Shown one piece after another: positions 43,323 to 50,925 of a DNA stretch of 64,000 bases. The notes under the pieces are model-generated. The model worked only from the letters and a program-made list of their open reading frames with translations, was not told the origin of the DNA and searched no databases. The translations under genes were made by a program, and so were the position numbers. Position 1 is the first letter of the stretch. Each line of letters starts with the position of its first letter. This DNA comes from Dialister sp900541485 (lineage in GTDB: Bacteria; Bacillota; Negativicutes; Veillonellales; Dialisteraceae): NCBI GenBank assembly GCA_965119665.1, contig OZ221974.1, positions 806,001 to 870,000 of the forward strand, given 5' to 3'.

Positions 43323-43670
43323 TTGGCACCTTCTTTCTGAAATACGTACCTTTCTAAACATTAACTACAAATTAATTTTAATTAAGAAAAAATAAAAAAT
43401 CAAGCTTTTTTCTGTGTTTTTCTTTTAATCCTGCATGAAGTTTTATCTCCGGATACAGGCTAAAAAAAGAAATACCACTACTATAAATATACCGCTTTAT
43501 TGCTTTTGTGTGAACTGTCCGGACCATATTTTTTTGAATTTTTTCAAGCACATAGAAACATACTCTTCCGTATCTCCTGTTACGATATCTTCGGACAACT
43601 TTCACTTATTTTTCATACCTGCTTTTTATCTGTATTTAGAAAGAGTTTAACTCATGAAAAGGGAGAGTTA
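43323..43670. other. AT-rich intergenic region
   Basis: No gene supported. It contains the amidohydrolase promoter region on the minus strand. A TTTAACTC / GAGTTAAA stem lies at about 43647-43673 next to the tRNA terminator. Confidence 0.4.
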
Positions 43671-43671
43671 A

Positions 43672-43707
43672 AAACAAAAAAGACTTTTCCTTTGACAGAA
43701 AAGTCTG
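43672..43707 (-). terminator. Terminator after tRNA-Arg
   Basis: AGACTTTTC (43681-43689) pairs with GAAAAGTCT (43698-43706), with TTTTTGTTTT following on the minus strand. Confidence 0.85.
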
Positions 43708-43714
43708 TGTATTT

Positions 43715-43791
43715 TGGTGCGCCTAGGCAGATTCGAACTGCCGACACACGGTTTAGGAAACCGTTGCTCTATCCAGCTGAGCTATAGACGC
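43715..43791 (-). tRNA. tRNA-Arg (anticodon CCU)
   Basis: 77 nt, cloverleaf complete: acceptor GCGTCTA / TAGGCGC (one G-U), D arm GCTC...GAGC, anticodon arm ACGGT-TTCCTAA-ACCGT with anticodon CCT at 43757-43755, T arm GGCAG-TTCGAAT-CTGCC. The CCA end is encoded. Decodes AGG. Confidence 0.97.
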
Positions 43792-43836
43792 CTGCGAAAT
43801 TTATTGTAGCATACTTCGCTCTGTTTTTTCACTCTT

Positions 43837-44997
43837 TCAGAGCCATTTTTTGAATTGTTCCCAGATTCCTTTTTTCTCTTCTTTTTCGATAACCGGTCTT
43901 TTTCTTGTCACCGCTGCCCGTTTCATCCGTTCTTCTCTTCTTTTTCTGTCCTCTGTGGATTCAAAGGGAGCCGGTGCGGTGAAGGCGGGCATTCTCAGCA
44001 CGGGAGGTGCCATGATTTTCGGCCGGGAAAATTTCGGCGGCTCTTGTTCTTTTTTGGCTTCGTTTCTTCCCCACGGTACATAGTGGTACGCTTTGGAAGA
44101 AGCATCGGGTACATTTTTGTCGGCTATGTATTTCGCTCCGTTGAAGGGAACGCCGCGGAGTCTTTCCAGCAACTGGTCCGCCATAATTTGGGGCGAGAAG
44201 TAGGAAAAAGGAAGACGCGGTGCCATTCTGGCGATAGAGGAAAGGAAGAAACTCCTCACACTTTCGACGGTCATTTTTTCTTTGTGCCGTATCTCGTCCA
44301 TCAGAAGAACCATGCCTTTCTGCGTGGGAAAGAGATTTTCATAGGGTGTGACCGTATTTTTATTTCCCATGCCCGACATATCAAGGAAGAAAACAAGGAA
44401 GAGATAGGAAAGTGTTTTATCCTGTTCGCCGCCGCGGAGATGAAAATTGGCAATGATGTAGTATAAGTTCCGCAATTTCGACCATTCGCCTGCCATGGTA
44501 TAAATGGAAATCTTCTGGTGAAAGGCCCGGGCGAGAATATCTCTGGCGGTGTAAGGATTTCCTTTCAATGCCAGTGCCGCCTTGGATTCGCCGATTTCTC
44601 CTTCTGTCAGTCCGTATTTTTCACGAACATTCAGTATATAAGCCATATGGTGGCCGATTTCCGCTTTTCCTTTTTGCTCCACCACATAAATTTTGGGTAC
44701 GCCGTGGGCATATTCTTTTTCTGCAATATCGGAGATAATACGGCGGACAAGCTCGGCGTGCGAGCCTTCTCCCGAAAGACCGTGCTTTTTTAAAAAATCG
44801 GAAAGTGCCTTGTCGGGAAGCATATTCAATGTTTCCTGAGGTTTACTTTCCCTAATCCACCCGTCCGCATAGAGGCGGTCTATCCGCACCTGAGCGTCTT
44901 TTCCGTAAGTGGATTGCAAATAAGACGGCATCTGTGTATGCAGCGGTTTGCCGTCAAAATAGTCGAGCAGAAGTATGTCCTTGATAGGCAATGCCAT
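43837..44997 (-). CDS. SAP-domain protein of unknown function
   Basis: 386 aa from the ATG 8 nt after AAAGGAGG. The only domain I recognise is a SAP motif at about residues 65-97 (L-S-D-F-L-K-K-H-G-L-S-G-E-G-S-H-A-E-L-V), a helix-extended-helix that often binds DNA. Before it lies a winged-helix-like segment; after it a helical region and a basic proline-rich C-terminus (R-K-R-R-E-E-R-M-K-R). It follows the HAD gene by 47 bp and precedes the tRNA. Possibly phage- or defence-related, but nothing in the context proves that. Confidence 0.7.
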   Translation of the reverse strand: MALPIKDILLLDYFDGKPLHTQMPSYLQSTYGKDAQVRIDRLYADGWIRESKPQETLNMLPDKALSDFLKKHGLSGEGSHAELVRRIISDIAEKEYAHGVPKIYVVEQKGKAEIGHHMAYILNVREKYGLTEGEIGESKAALALKGNPYTARDILARAFHQKISIYTMAGEWSKLRNLYYIIANFHLRGGEQDKTLSYLFLVFFLDMSGMGNKNTVTPYENLFPTQKGMVLLMDEIRHKEKMTVESVRSFFLSSIARMAPRLPFSYFSPQIMADQLLERLRGVPFNGAKYIADKNVPDASSKAYHYVPWGRNEAKKEQEPPKFSRPKIMAPPVLRMPAFTAPAPFESTEDRKRREERMKRAAVTRKRPVIEKEEKKGIWEQFKKWL

Positions 44998-45044
44998 AGT
45001 TGCCGCCTCCTTTGCATAATTTTCCATTTTTCAGTATAACAAAT

Positions 45045-45689
45045 TTATTTCTTCTTTAAAAGAGCCTGTCCCGCTTCCCGGAGATTTTTGTAAATATGTG
45101 CGACTTTTTTATTCTCCTCTGCAGGAGGAAGAATACAGGGAATCATAACAGGGATAAATCCGCCTTCAGCGGCTCCGGCAATCCCGTGGGGACTGTCTTC
45201 AAAGACAAGGCAAGCGGCAGGAGGGACATGAATTCTTTCTGCCGCCAGAAGAAATATATCCGGCGCAGGTTTTCCTTTTTCCACTTCTTCACCGCCCACA
45301 AGGGCATCGAAAAAGACGTCTGTCCCCGTACGGGAAAGGTTGGCTTTGATTTGTTCCATCGGGCTGCTGCTTGCGACGGCAGTTTTTATCTGCAATGCTT
45401 TGCAGGTTTCTAGAATTTCTACGGCGCCGGGCATCAGGGGCACGTGATTTTTGAGTACAGCTTCCACCCGTTTTTTACATTCTCTCTGTATTTCTTCTCC
45501 CTTATAGGGACGGTAATATGTTTCAAGAATGCGGTTCATTTTTTCTCCGCTCGTTCCCATGATGTCCCCTGCAAAAGAGGGAGGAAGAACAATTCCCCGC
45601 TCAGCGGCTATTTTCTCCCAGTTTTCCTGGAAAATCCGCTCCGTATCAAAAAGCAGACCGTCCATATCAAAAATACAGCCTTGTATCAT
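45045..45689 (-). CDS. HAD-superfamily phosphatase (beta-phosphoglucomutase-like)
   Basis: 214 aa. HAD motif I F-D-M-D-G-L-L-F-D-T, motif II A-S-S-S-P-M, motif III K-G-K-P-A-P-D and motif IV F-E-D-S-P-H-G-I are complete. The cap domain is inserted after motif I (subclass I), as in PgmB and YhdG-type sugar-phosphate phosphatases. AAGGAG precedes the ATG. Last enzyme of the pil-HAD-SAP row, 56 bp after the pilC-like gene; substrate unknown. Confidence 0.9.
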   Translation of the reverse strand: MIQGCIFDMDGLLFDTERIFQENWEKIAAERGIVLPPSFAGDIMGTSGEKMNRILETYYRPYKGEEIQRECKKRVEAVLKNHVPLMPGAVEILETCKALQIKTAVASSSPMEQIKANLSRTGTDVFFDALVGGEEVEKGKPAPDIFLLAAERIHVPPAACLVFEDSPHGIAGAAEGGFIPVMIPCILPPAEENKKVAHIYKNLREAGQALLKKK

Positions 45690-45745
45690 AAGCGGCTCCT
45701 TTCTGTGAATTGAGTATCACCGGCTTATAAAAAACTTCCGGGAAA

Positions 45746-46921
45746 TCAGAGGCCTTGTACCGCTCCTGCCGCCTGAAAAACAGGAATGATAACGGAAAAT
45801 ACCAGCGCAGCAACTATAGCACCTACCACGAGAAGAAGTACCGGCTCCGCCATTTTCCGGAAGCGCCGCAATTTCATATCCACATCTCCGGATATCCATT
45901 CTGCGGCATGTTTCAAAAAAAGCGGCAGTTGTCCGCTCTCCATACCGGCCCGGAGCATGCGGGGAAAGGCGTTTCCCGTCCACCCCGACTGCGTGACAAG
46001 TTTCGGAAAATCGCCGCCTTTTTCGACAGCCGCCGCCCATTTGAATATTTCCTTTGAGGCGGTCAGATTATTTTCCATGAGTGCCGTTTGTTTCAGTGCC
46101 TCCGATAAGGTCACGCCGCTTTCCAGCAGTGCCGACAGTGCCCTTGTGAAGCGGACCAGAATCGTTTTCCGCACAAAGGCGGAACGAAAGAGCAGGGCAT
46201 CCGTTTTTTCTTTTCCTTTTTCCGTCCGTGTCCAACGGAATAACCCCCACAGGAAAGACAGGAGGACAATCAGTACAATAATTCCATGCTTTTGCAAAAA
46301 TAAACCGGCCGCTAAAGCCGCCCGTGTCACCCCCGGAAGAGGAACGGCAAGAGCATCGAATAAAAGAGCAAAAGACGGTAAAAGAAAGGTAAGCACCAGA
46401 ACGGATACCAAAACGGCAAAAAGAAGAACTGTCAGGGGATATAAGAGAGCTAGTCTGAGATTTTGCATAAGCACCGCTTCTTTTTTGTAGCAGTCGGCCG
46501 CCAGAGAAAGTTGGTCGGGCAAGGTTCCCGACAGCTCCCCGACTTGCAGAAGGGCACAGAAAAAAAAGGGAAATGCCCCTGATTTTCTGAAGGACTCACT
46601 GATTCCGTGTCCCGCTTCTATGGTGGACTGCAGTTCCAAAAGTACCTGCTTTTCTTTTTTCCCCTGTCCGTCCCGCAAAACGGAAAGTGCTTCCGTCACG
46701 GGAATGCCTGCGGAAATAAGGGCCGACCATTCACCGGCAAAGAGAGCCAACGGTGCAGGAGATAAAAACGATGTTTTTCCCACTTTTTTTATTTCCGAAA
46801 GGGAAACCAGATGAAGTCCGCCGTTTCTGATTTCCGCCCGTACATCTTCTGCCGCCGTGCCCTCTATGATTCCTTCACGGACCGATCCGCCCTCTTCATA
46901 GGCTTTGTATCTGAAATACAT
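45746..46921 (-). CDS. Type II secretion/type IV pilus inner-membrane platform protein (GspF/PilC)
   Basis: 391 aa, two GspF repeats with three membrane segments (about residues 157-180, 210-230 and 358-382). E-W-S-A-L-I-S-A-G-I-P-V-T-E-A-L and A-L-S-A-L-L-E-S-G-V-T-L-S-E-A-L are the corresponding L-x-x-G-v/i-x-l repeats. Assembles the pseudopilus with the PilB-type ATPase. Sits 11 bp after pilT. No pilin or prepilin peptidase is in the window. Confidence 0.9.
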   Translation of the reverse strand: MYFRYKAYEEGGSVREGIIEGTAAEDVRAEIRNGGLHLVSLSEIKKVGKTSFLSPAPLALFAGEWSALISAGIPVTEALSVLRDGQGKKEKQVLLELQSTIEAGHGISESFRKSGAFPFFFCALLQVGELSGTLPDQLSLAADCYKKEAVLMQNLRLALLYPLTVLLFAVLVSVLVLTFLLPSFALLFDALAVPLPGVTRAALAAGLFLQKHGIIVLIVLLSFLWGLFRWTRTEKGKEKTDALLFRSAFVRKTILVRFTRALSALLESGVTLSEALKQTALMENNLTASKEIFKWAAAVEKGGDFPKLVTQSGWTGNAFPRMLRAGMESGQLPLFLKHAAEWISGDVDMKLRRFRKMAEPVLLLVVGAIVAALVFSVIIPVFQAAGAVQGL

Positions 46922-46932
46922 ATTCCCTGTCC

Positions 46933-47934
46933 TTATTTTTCTATGTACGCAAGAATTTCTTTTCTTTCTTCTGCCGTCACTTTTTTCAAACGGTACGCCG
47001 CCTGTTTTAACGTGCGCATCTGTTTCGTTCCCGTTTCCATATAAGAGGCGATTTGTTCTTCCCGTCCCTGTCGTATCAGATTGGAAACGGCAGGCGTGTT
47101 CCAGAGAATTTCACGGAGAAGGACCGTTTTTTCTTTGCCCTGCCAAAGTCTTTGGGCCGAAACGGAACGCAGTACACCGGCAAGAATACCTCTGATTTCT
47201 TTCTGTTCTTCTCCCGGGAACGTGTGTATCATCCGTCCCAATGCTTCCCTGACGTTTCCGTTATGGAGCGTGGCAATCACGAGATGCCCTGTTTCCGCCG
47301 CCATAAGTGCGGCCTGCACGGTCTCTTTATCCCTCATCTCCCCGATAGCAATCACGTCAGGATCTTCTCTCAGCGACTCCCTGATTCCCTCAGCAAAATC
47401 TTTTACATCCTCTCCCACCTCACGCTGGTGAACGAGCGCACGGGACGAAGAAATCAGATACTCCGCCGGATCTTCAAGCGTCACAATATGACAGGCTCTT
47501 TTTTCTCCTATTTGGGTCAATATTCTCGCCAGAGTCGTACTTTTTCCGCTCCCTGACGGTCCTGAAATGATGACGAGTCCCGTCTCAAGGTCCGCCACTT
47601 CTTCTATCCAGTCTTCATCGGGATCCTTTTCCACACGGTTAAGCGAGGGAAGAATCCGGAGCGCCCCGCAAAAAAGACCGCCTGCCCGGTAGAGATGTAC
47701 ACGGATACGGACTCCGCTTTCCTCAAGAGAGGCATCGCAAACTTTTTCTTTCGTGCAGACACTCCTTTTTTCCGCACTCAGGCTGTCCCATATTTCTTTT
47801 CCCAGAAGGGCCGCATCCGTATTTTCTGCCGTGACGAGCGCTCCGCCCTCACGAACCATGACCGTTCCGTTTTCTGTGAAATGGATATCCGTTGCTTCCG
47901 GAAATCTGTCCAGTATTTTCTTTAAAGTATTCAT
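46933..47934 (-). CDS. pilT: Twitching-motility/retraction ATPase PilT
   Basis: 333 aa secretion ATPase with a PAS-like N-domain. Walker A is G-P-S-G-S-G-K-S-T, the Asp box is T-L-E-D-P-A-E-Y, Walker B I-A-I-G-E-M-R-D, and the His box G-H-L-V-I-A-T-L-H, all intact. PilT powers pilus disassembly and retraction. Its E-M-R-D (E-L/M-R-D) marks the PilT branch. Lies between the SUKH gene and pilC. Confidence 0.9.
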   Translation of the reverse strand: MNTLKKILDRFPEATDIHFTENGTVMVREGGALVTAENTDAALLGKEIWDSLSAEKRSVCTKEKVCDASLEESGVRIRVHLYRAGGLFCGALRILPSLNRVEKDPDEDWIEEVADLETGLVIISGPSGSGKSTTLARILTQIGEKRACHIVTLEDPAEYLISSSRALVHQREVGEDVKDFAEGIRESLREDPDVIAIGEMRDKETVQAALMAAETGHLVIATLHNGNVREALGRMIHTFPGEEQKEIRGILAGVLRSVSAQRLWQGKEKTVLLREILWNTPAVSNLIRQGREEQIASYMETGTKQMRTLKQAAYRLKKVTAEERKEILAYIEK

Positions 47935-47992
47935 ATTCTCCTCAGGAAGCGTTTTGTCAAGTACCTTTTCTTATTTATTGACGATTTTTCAG

Positions 47993-48514
47993 TTAGATAT
48001 TTTCATTTTCCATATCTTCGGGATTTACTTTCAATCCCCTAATAAAATCCTCAAAGTTATCAGCTAAAAATGTAATGCTGTAATCTTCCTCCTGATCTAC
48101 ACATACAACTTTAGGTTCGCCATTTTTGCCGCATTCTCTGTAATCAAGAAAAATCATATCATGTCCCCCGGAAATCGTATTTGCTATCGCAACTCCTATG
48201 TCGGGATAACCCCACTCATTCAGCCAAAGTTTATTCCCCAACTCACCACATACGGAGCAATTTTTTTCTCTATCAATGCCATATATTCCTGTAATGAACA
48301 CTTCAAAACCATCTGCATAAAACACAGTGGGAACAGTGATTCCGCCATTATGATTTTTTATTAGCTCTATATATGATTCGGGAAACTTATATCCAAGTTC
48401 CTTTTCAATATCTTCAATATCTTCATTTGAAGGTTTTTTTCCAACATATTCTTTCAAAGCGTAATCACTATCATTCCAAAATTTGCTCCAATCAAAAAAT
48501 TTAAACGGTCTCAT
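47993..48514 (-). CDS. SMI1/KNR4 (SUKH) family immunity-like protein
   Basis: 173 aa from the ATG 7 nt after AAGGAG. The SUKH fold shows: I-E-D-I-E-K-E-L-G-Y-K-F-P-E-S-Y, L-I-K-N-H-N-G-G, then G-I-Y-G-I-D and H-D-M-I-F-L-D-Y. Bacterial SUKH proteins are mostly immunity factors that neutralise polymorphic or contact-dependent toxins. It is AT-rich and interrupts the pilB-pilT row, so it looks inserted. The frame is open for 63 more codons upstream (48515-48703) with no start signal; that segment might be the end of a lost toxin gene. Confidence 0.85.
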   Translation of the reverse strand: MRPFKFFDWSKFWNDSDYALKEYVGKKPSNEDIEDIEKELGYKFPESYIELIKNHNGGITVPTVFYADGFEVFITGIYGIDREKNCSVCGELGNKLWLNEWGYPDIGVAIANTISGGHDMIFLDYRECGKNGEPKVVCVDQEEDYSITFLADNFEDFIRGLKVNPEDMENENI

Positions 48515-48699
48515 TGTTTTTCTCCTTAATTCAAAATTTAACGGAAATTGACTCCCTTTCAAATATTTCTCAAAGCTGGAAGCTCTTAGATACTCTCTTA
48601 TCTTTTTTATACACTCTTTCATCAAGTAACGAGCAATTCCGTTTAATATCATCCATGTAAATTCAACAACATTTATGAATAAAATACTATTTGTTTCAC

Positions 48700-49848
48700 T
48701 CACCGGATTTCATAAAGAATCGCCGCCTCTCCGGGTGAAATTATTCCTTCTTCCATACGTTCCTCCGCTATTTCTCCGATTGTTTTCTGACCTTGTTGTT
48801 TCATCAGTTCCGAAAGACGGGCGCTTCCCGCTTTTTCATGAAGTGCTTTCCGCTCGTCTTTTCCGATTTCCAGCATTTCAAAAATACCGGTCCGCCCCTT
48901 TTCATTTCCTTTATATCCTTTTTTACCTGAAAATGCAGGCGGAAGAAAATCACGGCGTATATCTTCCGTGCCGATAGTAAATTCCTCTTTTCCCTCATCT
49001 TCCAGTTTTACCGCAAGCCGTTGGGAAATCACAAGCGAAAGCGAGGCGGCAAGAAGATACGGCGGTATGCCCATATCCGTAAGCCGTGCTGCGGCGGACA
49101 CCGCATCATTCGTATGGAGCGACGACAGCACAAGATGACCTGTCAGTGCCGCGTGGACTGCTATTTCCGCCGTTTCCCTGTCCCGTATTTCCCCAATCAT
49201 CACTACATCGGGATCCTGCCTGACAAGCGCTTTCAATCCTTTGGCGAAAGTAAGCCCCGCCTTTTCATTCACCTGCACCTGTGTCATGCCGTGAATGCGG
49301 TACTCCACTGGGTCTTCAATGGAAATCGCAGAAATTTCAGGTGTCAGCACCAGCTTGAGCGCCGCATAAAGGGTCGATGTCTTTCCGCTTCCCGTAGGTC
49401 CCGTAGTCAAAACAAGGCCGCTTTTCCGTAACAATCTTTTTTCAAACACCTGTCTCTGGAATTCCGTCATTCCCAAATGATTCTTTTCAATAAAATCGAC
49501 CGCTCCCGATAAAATACGGATAACAATCGTTTCTCCCTTAATGGTGGGCATGACGGAAATGCGGAAATCCCAAGTGACACCCCCGGCTATTTCGGAAAAA
49601 CTTCCGTCCTGGGGAAGTCTTGTTTCTCCCACATTCATACCGCCCAGCACTTTCATCCGCACCGAAAACCCCTGTGCCATTGACAAAGGCCATTTCCCGA
49701 ACATGGAAAGTTTGCCGTCTTTACGGAAACGGACATAAACCCCGTCTTCCTCGGGAGCGATATGGACATCACTTGCCTTTTCTTCCATGGCCGCCTGTAA
49801 AATATGGCGCACTGCCATTTCGGGATTTGCCGCCTGATAGAGTTTCAT
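48700..49848 (-). CDS. Type II secretion/type IV pilus assembly ATPase (GspE/PilB), short form
   Basis: 382 aa. Lacks the N-terminal MshEN domain of full-length PilB/GspE and starts directly with the domain before the motor. Walker A G-P-T-G-S-G-K-T-S-T, S-I-E-D-P-V-E-Y, V-V-M-I-G-E-I-R-D and G-H-L-V-L-S-S-L-H-T-N are intact. The C-terminal zinc Cys tetrad is missing: the region reads F-S-G-K-K-G-Y-K-G where C-x-x-C is usual. First gene of the pil row. Confidence 0.88.
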   Translation of the reverse strand: MKLYQAANPEMAVRHILQAAMEEKASDVHIAPEEDGVYVRFRKDGKLSMFGKWPLSMAQGFSVRMKVLGGMNVGETRLPQDGSFSEIAGGVTWDFRISVMPTIKGETIVIRILSGAVDFIEKNHLGMTEFQRQVFEKRLLRKSGLVLTTGPTGSGKTSTLYAALKLVLTPEISAISIEDPVEYRIHGMTQVQVNEKAGLTFAKGLKALVRQDPDVVMIGEIRDRETAEIAVHAALTGHLVLSSLHTNDAVSAAARLTDMGIPPYLLAASLSLVISQRLAVKLEDEGKEEFTIGTEDIRRDFLPPAFSGKKGYKGNEKGRTGIFEMLEIGKDERKALHEKAGSARLSELMKQQGQKTIGEIAEERMEEGIISPGEAAILYEIR

Positions 49849-49953
49849 ACATTTCCCTCTTATATAAATTTCTCCTGCCGCCGCTGAAATAACGACTGCC
49901 TTATTTCTCTTTTCACGACAAAACGGACCGTCATAAAGACAGCCCGCTTTCTG

Positions 49954-50667
49954 TTACACCGTTCCTATAACCGGTTTCTTTTCCGCAATACCCACTTTCC
50001 GCGGATATGTCTTCGGGCAAGGACCTGTTTTACGGAAATAGAGAATAGAACGCTTTTCTCCTCCCGGTAATTCCAAATCCTTTTTTTCGATAAGCTCGCC
50101 CTGAAGTTCCTGCAAAATTTTTCCCGCGTCTTTGAGTTCTTCTTCCGCCCCCGGTCCTTTCATCGCGGCAAAGATGCCTCCGACCTTCACAAAAGGCATC
50201 GCCCATTCCGCAATGACAGGGAGCATTTTCACTGCTCTTGCGGTGACCACATCAAAGGACTCTCTCGTTTTCCGTCTCCGTCCGCCCTCTTCGGCACGCA
50301 TATGCATGATTTTCACGTTCGTTATTTCCAGCTTAGCCGCAGCACTTTCAATAAAATTCAGCTTTTTCAAAACGGAATCCATCAGTACCACCTGCATATC
50401 CGGCCGCAAAACGGCAAGGGGAATACCGGGAAAGCCGCCGCCGGTTCCCAAATCGAGAATCCGTCCGTCCCGGGGAAAATATTTTTCATTATAAACGGTC
50501 ATCGAATCATATACATTCTTGACCAGACTTTCTTCCATATCTTTAATGCCCGTGAGATTGACCTTCTTATTCATCTCCATCAGCAGGGCATTATACTCTG
50601 TCAATTTGCCGGCGGCTTCCTCATCTGCCGCAAGACCTAATGCTTCCATCATTTCCCTGACGGTCAT
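49954..50667 (-). CDS. rsmG: 16S rRNA (guanine527-N7)-methyltransferase RsmG
   Basis: 237 aa from the ATG 5 nt after AAGGAGG. Methylates G527 of 16S rRNA with SAM. L-D-L-G-T-G-G-G-F-P-G-I-P-L is the SAM loop, V-T-A-R-A-V follows, and K-K-V-N-L-T-G-I lies near the N-terminus. A C-terminal extension of about 20 residues carries P-K-T-Y-P-R-K-V-G, standard in the family. Downstream of mnmG as in most Firmicutes. Confidence 0.95.
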   Translation of the reverse strand: MTVREMMEALGLAADEEAAGKLTEYNALLMEMNKKVNLTGIKDMEESLVKNVYDSMTVYNEKYFPRDGRILDLGTGGGFPGIPLAVLRPDMQVVLMDSVLKKLNFIESAAAKLEITNVKIMHMRAEEGGRRRKTRESFDVVTARAVKMLPVIAEWAMPFVKVGGIFAAMKGPGAEEELKDAGKILQELQGELIEKKDLELPGGEKRSILYFRKTGPCPKTYPRKVGIAEKKPVIGTV

Positions 50668-50771
50668 TATATCCTCCTTCATACCGCACCATATACTACA
50701 AGTATATCAAATAGACACCGTTTCTTCACTTGATTTTAAGAAAAAAATAAATTTATTTTGGTAAACAGTCC

Positions 50772-50855
50772 TTTTCCTTTGTACGCAAGCTTTCCCCTAT
50801 CGCCTCGCTTTGCTCGGCACTTCCCTCCGAGTTGGGGGGGGGGAAGCTTACAACT
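50772..50855. repeat. Imperfect inverted repeat with a ten-G tract
   Basis: Between mnmG and rsmG. AAGCTTTCCCC near 50788 pairs with GGGGAAGCTT near 50840; an inner CTCGG / CCGAG stem lies between. A run of 10 Gs (50834-50843) ends the loop side. May be a mobile palindrome remnant or slippage-prone site. Confidence 0.45.
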
Positions 50856-50885
50856 AAGGAAGAAAGAAATCATAGTTTTACAAAA

Positions 50886-50922
50886 ACAAAAAACTCCGCC
50901 TTTTTTCAGACAGAGTTTTTTA
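50886..50922 (-). terminator. Terminator after mnmG
   Basis: AAAAACTC / GAGTTTTTT stem with a 14-16-nt loop just after the stop codon. Confidence 0.65.
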
Positions 50923-50925
50923 TTT

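Noticed and set aside
48515..48703. 63-codon N-terminal extension of the SUKH protein
   Set aside because: A good ribosome site lies directly before the ATG at 48514, and the extension overlaps the pilB stop without its own signal.
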